From positions 18,465,859 through 18,529,858 of the forward strand of contig OY743184.1 of assembly GCA_963555705.1 (NCBI GenBank): 64,000 bases of DNA, written 5' to 3'. Below, one piece after another: positions 55,766 through 64,000 of this stretch (the first letter of the stretch is position 1; each line of letters opens with the position of its first letter). The position numbers were made by a program, and so were the translations under genes. This DNA comes from Ligustrum vulgare. Its lineage: Eukaryota > Streptophyta > Magnoliopsida > Lamiales > Oleaceae. The notes under the pieces were generated by a model. The model did no database searches. It saw nothing but the letters and a program-made list of their open reading frames with translations, and had not been told where the DNA came from.

Positions 55766-56149
55766 TTAAGAAAAAAATATCATATTTATACAATCATTTA
55801 AACGACATCTTCAATATGTTCTCTCGTGTTGAAGGTTCAAGTAGAAGACCTAGCGAATCCTCACCATCCAAGTGGGGCGAGTTAAATTTATATTGCCCAC
55901 GTGGGAACCATAAATTTCCAAATTGTTTAAATACAACCCCTGTTTGATTTGAATTAGAATTTATTTCAAGGGTCGCGATGGTCCCCCTTGGACCGTCGGG
56001 ATCCCACGAGTCCAAGTCAACAATTGATTTTAATCACATTGTATGAGATTGATAATTTTTGAATAACAAATTTCATCAATTTTATCAAAATCTACTAATA
56101 TTTTAATTTTAATCTACACCAAACAGGGACATAATAATAATAATAATAA
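55766..56149. other. no gene recognised
   Basis: Contains a short GC-richer stretch (55840-56025) of unknown origin and an (AAT)n tract near 56131-56155. Confidence 0.55.
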
Positions 56150-56866
56150 TAATAATGGGAACATATTCTTATTTCATTTATAAGGAAATAATCTCCCAAA
56201 GGCTAAAAAACTCAAAATAGAGAACAAAAACCTGGCCGGAGGTCATATCAAATTGTTCGCAAAGGATAAGGACTCCCAAGGAGTTTAAGGGTTGGACACT
56301 TGAAAGGGATTATGTAGGCCTGGAAAAAAATCCCAATAGGCGGGACATAAACTATTAACCTTATCACCCAATAAAAAAAGTTTAAAAGGGTTGATAGGTC
56401 CTATCGAACTCAGGACTAATCCAAAATAAACAAACCTAATCCTACGAGAGTATCAGAAGGTCCTAAAGGACTAAAAAGGTCGTGAAAACAGAACTAAGAA
56501 ATCATGTATCTATAAGATTCAATGAATCTAAAAATACAGGACCCAAAATGAAAAATTAAACGGTTGACATTTGAGTTCGAACAATAAAAAGGGAAAGATC
56601 TGCCACATGACGTTCTAAGTTATTTAAATCCTAAAGGTGAAATCCGACAAGTAACGTACTTAAGTACTAATTAAAGCAACCTTTATAAATGCTTGTTTAA
56701 GTGTAAGGCGTACTCAAAAGATTAATGTAGAAAATTATGGCACGAGTTATGAACAATCAGAAGTGAATAACTCAGTACCTAGCGAAAAGATTTCATTACA
56801 AAAAAGAAAGTACAAAGAGGCATGTCAGGGCGATTACATAAGAATTCAAAACTAAAGGCCTAAAAG

Positions 56867-56897
<31 letters not shown>

Positions 56898-58985
56898 GGG
56901 CAACTCTTAATTGTCCACATTAGCAACAACATCCTCAGCGGGATGTCCACTCCTAAAACTTATTCCTCAAACTCCTCAATAATGGACTTGATGCCCATTA
57001 AGTAGAGCTCAGACTCCACAATCTCGATCTTATGAGATGCTTTATAATCAACTATCACTTGGACAACAGTCACCTAAGCTCGATCTTCAACATTCTTGAG
57101 ATCAGCCTGAGATTTCTCCAGAAGCTCTTGGAGTTGTTGCACCTTCTTGAGATCCTCCTCAAGGGTCCACTAGAGTTAAATGTTCTTCTATTCTCCACTT
57201 TTAGCTTCTCTTCAGCCAAAGTCTTGAAATCCTTTGCTGTAGCTGCAGACTCTTGAGCAAAAAAGTGGATATGCCTCTCATCTTCAAGAATGGAGGACTT
57301 CTGCTTGACCTCCAACTGTAATTTCCTTTGCCTTTAATCCATCCTCTTCAAGTGAGAAACAATGGCATAAATTAAAGCAGTAATCCTGGAACTATTCAAG
57401 AGGAGTGTGGTTCGTCAACCTCCCAAGGTAGGGAACTCTGTTGATTGATGATCACCCCCTCCGAAATAAATGTTGTTGCCATCATTTTTGCAGGCCTAGC
57501 GACTGTTGCCCCTTTAGTGGCGGGAGTTTTTCTCTTATCTATTGGGGGGGGGGTGGGGGGGGGGGTGTAGGAATAGCAGTGCTAGTAACATCTTTTGAGG
57601 TTTTTCCTTCCCTGGTCTTGCATTCCTCAACTTCTTCATTGATTGTTTGTCTTTTTTTGTGAAATAAAAAGCTCAGTTAGTTGCAAGCGACTCATAAAAT
57701 TTTACACAACAAGTGCTGGAGCTTACTTTTCTTCCAAGGTGGAGAAATGAATTCGGGTTTCTCGACATGGAGGTCGGTCTTGTAAATGTTATCAAGTGTC
57801 TGCACTCTCTCCACAAGTCAGCGTATTCTCTTGCTCTCATGGTCCTTTACTTGGACTCAGAAGTGTGATTATACCTCTCATTTTCTGCAAGTTAAGAAAA
57901 ATTATTAAGGTAAAATTCAAGTATTAAGGACAAGAAAAGTTGAAAACTGATTTACTTAGAGCTTTTAAGCCACCATCAATGCTTAATCCCATAGCCGTAT
58001 TATCCTCGAAAAATTGCCAAGGACCAGAAATCCAGAACCAGTGGATTTTCCACTCTTTAATAGAGTCTGGAAAGTCCTTAATAAGATTCCTCCCTATTTA
58101 TGTCTGGCACTAACGTAATAGAATTCTGAGTCCTTTTCGTCATGCTTAAAAATATACAAAGAGTGGAACTCCTCTATACTTAGCTTTCCAAACCCTAACT
58201 GGTCCCAAAGTACAATCATCCCTAGAAGTGTTCTCCACCCATTTGGAGTCAATTGGAAGGGAGCTATTCTCCAAAATTGAAAAGAATTTCCTTACCACTA
58301 AGAAAGAGGTAACCTAATCCCACCTTCAAGCATGTCCTTGTTCATATCCATACGACCCACTGGAAGATCACAAGCCCTATCCTAAAAAAGAGGAACTACA
58401 AGCTCGATCTCTTTCGAGATCCTATACTTTTTTCTCAAACTTTTAAGGTTCCCCTCAGTCACCATGGTTCATACATTTTGGCGTCCCACTCAGACTCACA
58501 CCAGATACCTACTAAGATATCCCTACCCCTTTCTATTAATCCTGGGCTATTTCCCCCTATTGCCTCCCGTAAGGCTATGGTGATCCTCTCCAGGGAGGGA
58601 TTCACCACAATTAGCTGATTTAGATTAGTAAGGATTTAAAATGAAGTAGGAAAATGAATAGAAGAAACTGAAAAAGAGGAGAGAATTGGTGGTAAGAATA
58701 CCTGTCGAAAATCTCAAGAGAGTGCTGAAGCTTCATTAAGAAAAGTAAAGTAACCAAAGAATATCGCCGGAGAAGAAAGTTAAGGAAAGATAAAAGTGAA
58801 AAGAAATGGAAGAAAAAAGGCATTTACCTTTTCTAAAAACTAGTCGAAACATTGGATGATCCTTAAATAAGCGGTCCAGATAGAGAAAGAATTTGAATTG
58901 GCATAGGGTGCGCCAAACACGCCCTGATCATTGGCTTTCCACTTTGCCACATTCAAATTGATGTAACAGTTGGTAATCATGACCT
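56150..58985 (-). mobile_element. decayed Tat-like gypsy 3' region with antisense ORF remnants
   Basis: On the minus strand the segment near 58115-57950 reads, across stops and shifts, as W-K-x-H-W-F-W-I followed by P-W-Q-F-F. It then gives a G-L-S-I-D-G-G-L-K-A-L-type continuation, the same kind of antisense accessory ORF as at 29995-30919. A Lys/Glu-rich coiled-coil-like part is at 57315-57070. G-runs lie near 57544-57566. No intact frame and no pol. It ends where the pararetroviral sequence begins. Confidence 0.5.
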
Positions 58986-59016
58986 AGATATGTACAAAAT
59001 TTACTAAAAAAAAAAA

Positions 59017-59762
59017 ATGATGATCCAATTGTTCCTATTGGATGGGATGATGACGATGACGATGACGATGATTGCAGCAATTATCATAAAAAATGGGATT
59101 AGGATAATAATCCTCCCCCATCTTCAATATCCATGTTTCATCCCCCAACTAGAGAGGATTTTCCTCCTTTGGAGACATTTGAAAAGGATCATTCCACTCA
59201 TTCATGGAAGATCAAAAATCCAAACATCAGGAAGTCAAATGGATCAGTGCAACCACTCTCAGCAGCAGAAACCACTTTGAACTGGCAGTCAGAAAATGCA
59301 ACACAGCAAAATGCCCTGTTAAAAAGAATTGACCAAAGTCAATAGAGGATTGAACAGACTCTTCAGCATCAAACTCAAATTCTTCTCACACCCCTCCAAG
59401 CCTGTAAACAAAGAATTGAAATTCTCCATGCAGACCTAATGTCTCGTTTACAAAACCAACTACCTTTTGATATTCAAGAGAGAGAAATCAGAAGTCTAAA
59501 AACTCAGCTTGCATCCCTTGAGTCAAATTCATTGATCCCTCCATCAACACCATATTACCCGTCCTCATCTTCAACCTTTCAAATCTCTCAAACAGGACCT
59601 TTGATTTCCTCCACTTATGAAGGATCTACATCAACCCTTTTCACACTTGAAGAATGGGAACAAAAGAAAAAAGCTTCTATGCCTCCTAAAAAGACAAGAG
59701 TTATCCAACGAACAAAACCTTTATCCATACAAGAAAATCCATCCGAAAACAACCTCAAATGA
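59017..59762 (+). pseudogene. pararetroviral N-terminal region with coiled coil
   Basis: One frame runs from about 58990 to 59762, interrupted by stops at 59100-59102 and 59343-59345. It has an Asp run (59046-59072), then F-H-P-P-T-R-E-D-F-P-P-L-E and a heptad-like Gln/Leu-rich part (59360-59520), then a Ser/Thr-rich and basic end. It overlaps the next ORF by ATGA at 59759-59762, a stop-start overlap like those at caulimovirid ORF junctions. Confidence 0.65.
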
Positions 59763-61471
59763 TGATGAAGAATCTCATTTCCACATTCCTCCAAAAAGCC
59801 CATACTCTTCCTATTCATATTGCCACCAACACCTTTGAAACTACCTACAATACTGAAACCTCTGAGTCTAAGTCTTCTCAATCTCTTGAAGAAACATCTA
59901 GTGAGTCTGAAGATAACGTTCCACCCCTCTATATGGCTGACCAGGAACAAACAAGTCAATCCCAAACAGGTCAGACTCAAAGAACAAATGATCCTATTAT
60001 TGAAGAAACTGAAGTTGTTGATGAGGAGATGGAATCCCATACGACTAATCATTATCATTCTTCAAATGGTGCTACTCCTCCAAAGTTTACATTTGATGAT
60101 ATCCCTCCTCCACAGTGGAAATATAGGATGCAAGAAATGAAAGCCTGGTGTACTTCTGAACTCCTAAAGCCAAACATGACCCATACAAAGGTCATAAAAG
60201 CCTTTTTGGCAAGGATCACAGGATTTCTCAGAGATTGGTATGATTCAATGGGAGAATACAGACAACGCCAACTCACTCAGGAGACAAACACTACAGATGC
60301 ATTTTTAAATGCGCTGTATTGGGAATTCTGTGGAAAATCTGATCATGACAAGGAAATTGCCAGAGAAGAATTCTTCAAATTAAAGTGTTGTTCCTATAAT
60401 CCAAAAGATCTTGAAAAACATTTCAAGAATGCTGCTCAGAGATACTATCTCATTGGAGGACCAGATGATTCAAATATCAAACAGGCATACCTGGAGTCAA
60501 TTCCACAACCTCTTGGGCAAGAAACACTAAGGACCATGGAGTTAAGAGGACAATCTTTAAATGCCACTTCTTTTGGAGAACTTCATAATTGGATAATGAA
60601 AACACTGAAGAAGTTGTGCAACCAAAATGCTTTCCTCAAAGATATCAATGCAACTGGCAAAAAATTGGAAAAGGCTTGTGAAAATCCTTATTTACAAATC
60701 AAGTGCGGCAGAAACATGAAAGATTGTGAATGCAGAGGAAAGAAGAAATTCCATAAAAGAAGATTAAAGCTCTCCCGAAGAGAAGCTTTTAATCCTTTTC
60801 GAAGAAAGAAAAGATTTTTCAGGAGGAAGTTCACAAAGAATAAAGAAAACAGGTGCTTCATCTGTCGAAAGAAGGGTCATTTTGCAAAAGCTTGTCCAAA
60901 TAAGAAAAAGGACAAGATTCTTCATCAAATTTTCACAGCCACAAAGATTGATTATGATGATAAAGACCTTGAATCATTATTCTCTGAAGAAGATGAGCAA
61001 ACTCAACAAACTGTCTTCACTATTGAATATGATTTTGATGAATCCAGTGACACAGAAGACACAGGAGAATGTTATGGCGTGCAACTTGTTAATACAGCCT
61101 TTTCATCCATATCAGTACCTATGATTGAGGTAAAAATTTTGAAAGGAAAATATGAAAGGCCAATTACTGTTGCAGGGCTATTTGATACTGGTGCTGCATG
61201 TTCCATCTTGAACCCTACCATTCTCCCTGAGCATATGTGGCGAGATCACAAAAAGGTTTTTCAGGCGGCAAATGGAGAAAGTTTCTCAACAGAAATAATC
61301 AGCAAGCCTGTTAAAATCCAGTTTTTCCCTGAACTCAGTATTTCCCATAAATTAATTGGTTCATCTTTGCCTGGTAAAGATATTATCCTTGCATGGGATA
61401 TTATTAAACAGTTATGTGATAAGAAAGTTTTTCCTCGTTCTAATGGTCTCAGGTTCAAGTCCTATTTCTAG
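59759..61471 (+). pseudogene. pararetroviral coat protein and aspartic protease
   Basis: 570-codon open frame. Residues 1-110 are acidic and Ser/Thr-rich. The capsid-like domain covers about 115-310 (W-K-Y-R-M-Q-E-M to N-W-I-M-K-T-L). A Lys/Arg-rich block (about 320-362) precedes the zinc knuckle C-F-I-C-x4-H-x4-C at 366-379. An acidic linker leads to the protease with catalytic F-D-T-G-A-A-C-S at 475-482. It ends with TAG at 61469-61471. The next ORF lies 12 bases later in the same frame. Confidence 0.85.
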
Positions 61472-61483
61472 CCATACATCCAA

Positions 61484-63007
61484 ATGATATCCTATTTTTC
61501 CTACACCATTCCAAACATCACTGAAACACTTATCCGAGATTGTTGTGCAGAATCTCATTCTGAATTCCTTACTAAATGCACAAATCCCCTCTGGAAAAAT
61601 TCACATTTCTTCATTTCTCTCCCTTTCAAGAAAAATGAAGATATTAACCCCACAAAAGCTAGCCATCTTGGAATGAATCCAGAACATCTTCAACTTGCTA
61701 CCAAAGAACTTGCTCAATTGCAAAATGAAGGACTTATTGAACCAACAAATTCACAGTGGGCATGTCAAGCTTTCTATGTCAACAAAAGAAGTGAACAAGT
61801 TCGGGGGAAATTAAGACTTGTCATTGACTACAAGCCATTGAATGTCTTTCTTGCTGATGACAAATTTCCTCTTCCAGATCGGAAGACAATGTTTGCAAAT
61901 TTGTCTCGCGCAAGGATCTTTTCAAAATTTGATCTTAAAGCAGGATTTTGGCAATTAGGAATCAGACCAGAAGAAAGGCACAAAACAGATTTCTGTATTC
62001 CTAATCATCACTACCAGTGGACTGTTATGCCTTTTGGATTAAAAACCGCTCCTTCACTCTTCCAGAAAGCAATGACAAAAATCTTTGATCCATTACTTGA
62101 AACTGCGTTGGTCTACATTGATGACATCTTATTATTTTCTGGAGATGAAGAATCTCATGGCCAATTGCTTTCTAAGTTCACAGATATTGTTAAACAACAT
62201 GGTATTATGCTTTCCCAGAAGAAAATGGTGATTGGTGTTAGTGAAGCAGATTTCTTAGGAATGCATATTAAAGATGGTCAATATTCACTTCAACCTCATG
62301 TTGGTCAAGAACTTCTTAAATTTCCAGATGAAAATTTGTCAAAAAAGGAAGTTCAACAGTTCCTTGGAGTCGTAAATTATATGGCGGACTTCATTGATCA
62401 TCTTTCATCCATAATTAAACAACTCCAGCTCATACTCAAAAAAGATCCTCCTCCATGGTCATCCATTCAAACTCAGGCAGTCAAATCTATCAAACAAAAG
62501 GTGAAAGATCTCCCAGCCCTACAAATCCCTACGGATGGAAAACGTGTCCTTCAAACAGATGCAAGTGATTGTTTTTGGGCAGCTGTCTTACTTGAAGACA
62601 AAGGAGGAAAAAGAAGAATTTGTGGATACAAAAGTGGATCATTCACTGAATCAGAAAAGCATTACCATTCCACTTTCAAAGAAATAATGGCGGTCAAAAG
62701 AGGAATTGAAAAATTCCAAGTTCATCTTATTGGGCACAAATTCTTAGTGGAAATGGATATGTCAGCTTTTCCAAAAATGCTTTCTTTTAAAAGGAAACAA
62801 ATCCCAAACTCTCAACTACTCAGATGGGCAGAATGGTTCTCAAACTTTGAATTTGAAGTCAAACATATCAAAGGAAAACACAACCTCCTACCAGATCTTC
62901 TTTCTAGACCAAAAGTTTCCCTCATACTACCTCCAAAACCAATTCCAGTTATCTACATGATGGGTTCAAATCAATTTCCCTTCAACAACTCTACTCCTTC
63001 CTCCTGA
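61484..63007 (+). pseudogene. pararetroviral reverse transcriptase and RNase H
   Basis: 507-codon open frame. RT motifs: L-R-L-V-I-D-Y-K near residues 108-115, F-S-K-F-D-L-K-A-G-F-W-Q near 146-157, V-M-P-F-G-L-K-T-A-P near 181-190 and the catalytic Y-I-D-D-I-L-L-F-S at 211-219. RNase H starts with the Q-T-D-A-S-D motif (T358-D359-A-S-D) and ends with L-P-D-L-L-S-R near 62890-62910. All core residues appear present. The frame begins without the usual protease junction because of the preceding stop. No integrase follows. Confidence 0.9.
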
Positions 63008-63678
63008 ACTCTATGAACTCATAAGATCCAAAACCCTCAAAACTAGATCCAAAGAACTCGTGTTAAAATACCAGTCCCTTGTTATAAGACAAACCGGAAT
63101 TGAAACACTCGGTGGTCTTGGATTTCATCCAGATTACCCTTTTTTCACTTTATTCCGTTTTGATCTCAGGCATCAAGCAGTCAGATTTTCAAAAGAAACT
63201 CTTTGCCTTCTGTGGTACCTTTTAGAAAATTGGAAAATTGGAATATCATTTGATGTCCAAAGCACGCTCGAGCTTTTCACCCGATATCAAAATGATTTGC
63301 GATTTGATCATTATGCAAAAAAGTTCCTTGAATGGTTTCATCCAATTTCACGCTGGATAAAAATGTTTAAAGCCTTTTCTTTTAAATTTAAAGATCTCAA
63401 AACCTCTGCAAGAAATGTTCATGTGATCTTAATTTTTCAAAGACAAGGTTATTTCACTGAATCACAGGTATTTCAGCACCGTCAAGGAGTATGCAGTTCA
63501 ACCTTTCAACATGCATAAGGATTGGGAACATTATCCAAAAGAATTTCGTAACTTCCAGAGACGCATGGCAGAAATCAATCAGACAATTCCACCACAAATA
63601 TGGCCAGACTATTCAGACGATGCTCCATGGGAAGCTTTGCCAATTGAGTATACCAGAAATATCCAACAAGATATCTAG
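62962..63678 (+). pseudogene. unrecognised pararetroviral downstream ORF, broken
   Basis: A shifted frame opens at about 62962 while RNase H is ending. It continues to 63518 (G-I-E-T-L-G-G-L-G-F-H-P, then L-C-L-L-W-Y-L-L-E-N-W). A change of frame near 63465 leads to H-K-D-W-E-H-Y-P-K-E-F and I-P-P-Q-I-W-P-D-Y, up to a TAG at 63676-63678. The open sense then continues in the same frame to the window end (63679-64000). I cannot assign a function. It takes the place of the 3' ORF of caulimovirids that encode an inclusion-body protein. Confidence 0.5.
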
Positions 63679-64000
63679 GCGTATCAGGAAACTCATCTGC
63701 AAAGATATCCAAATTCATATACCATAGATTATGATTACGCATTTGATATGCAGTATGGACAATTATACCAGGGACGGCCAACACAAAGTCTGGGTGGTAC
63801 ATCAAGGTACTCAGAAAAGACTTCGGAAGGACGCCATCTAAGGAAAAAGCAAATGGAGATTACTGACAAATTGCTCAACAGCTTGCATTACAGTATGCAA
63901 AAGGAAAAGGCATATAATGAAGGAAAAATTGGTCCCAGTGATACAAGGCTATCATACAAACAGCTTTTAGAAAAAGAAAAAGGAAAAGCAAAAGCAGGAG
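63679..64000 (+). pseudogene. continuation of the unrecognised pararetroviral ORF to the window end
   Basis: Continues in the same frame after the stop at 63676-63678. It has a Tyr/Asp-rich segment and a Lys/Glu/Gln-rich, probably helical C-terminal part. It runs off the window. Confidence 0.45.

Larger units (their letters stand above)
58990..64000 (+). mobile_element. endogenous pararetrovirus (Caulimoviridae-type), degenerate, continues past window
   Basis: Domain order: Asp-rich/coiled-coil region, coat protein with zinc knuckle, aspartic protease, RT, RNase H, then further ORFs and no integrase. The absence of integrase after RNase H and the coat-type basic zinc-knuckle region separate it from Ty3/gypsy elements. 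The arrangement is closest to petuvirus-like caulimovirids. No movement-protein domain is seen upstream, where Tat-like sequence abuts. In-frame stops (59100-59102, 59343-59345, 61469-61471, 63676-63678) and frame changes (near 62970 and 63465) make it non-functional as it stands. Confidence 0.8.

Noticed and set aside
61484..63007. Assignment of the RT/RNase H to a Ty3/gypsy retrotransposon
   Set aside because: No integrase follows RNase H, and the upstream coat-like zinc-knuckle region and ORF layout fit Caulimoviridae better.

Overview
The window looks like nuclear DNA of a eudicot-type plant. It is AT-rich and dominated by nested LTR retrotransposons, with MITEs, Helitron-like arrays and a SINE. 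It holds one host gene with spliceosomal introns and a decayed endogenous pararetrovirus. No bacterial-style operons, rRNA or tRNA genes were seen. The species cannot be named from the sequence alone.

Left part (1-22304) is a three-level nest. The oldest layer is a Ty1/copia element on the minus strand (8477-9878 plus 19312-22304). An Athila-like Ty3/gypsy element (1-8476, 5' end outside the window) sits in its 3' LTR. A 9,433-bp copia-type element (9879-19311, target duplication CCATA, two 1,740-bp LTRs) sits in its RT gene. That inner element has gag but no pol. It carries a gypsy solo LTR (13026-14478, target duplication AATAC) and a minus-strand passenger cassette (about 14501-16790). The cassette contains an intact intronless LOG-type cytokinin-activating enzyme gene and a small basic Cys-cluster protein gene. 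The latter resembles the nucleic-acid-binding proteins of flexuous plant RNA viruses. This cassette is the most interesting part of the window.

Middle part (22305-43664) is repeat-rich: a 1.2-kb foldback palindrome (22900-24125), two Tekay/Del-like LTRs, two hAT-type MITEs with 8-bp target duplications (24970-25639 and 31954-32457), a deleted Tat-like gypsy element (25727-31110) with 98-bp satellite repeats and antisense ORFs, a Helitron-like tandem array (34485-40075) with a Stowaway MITE inside it, and a SINE with a 13-bp target duplication.

Right part: one host gene, a three-exon RING-CH (MARCH-like) membrane E3 ubiquitin ligase gene (CDS 46517-51454, 361 aa). Its first coding intron carries an antisense solo LTR with perfect heat-shock-element clusters. 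Two Helitron-like elements in head-to-head orientation follow (51877-55765), then a Tat-like remnant (56150-58985). The window ends in a degenerate caulimovirid-type pararetrovirus (58990-64000) with coat-protein, protease, RT and RNase H domains and no integrase.

All similarity statements come from reading motifs by eye. No database search was run.
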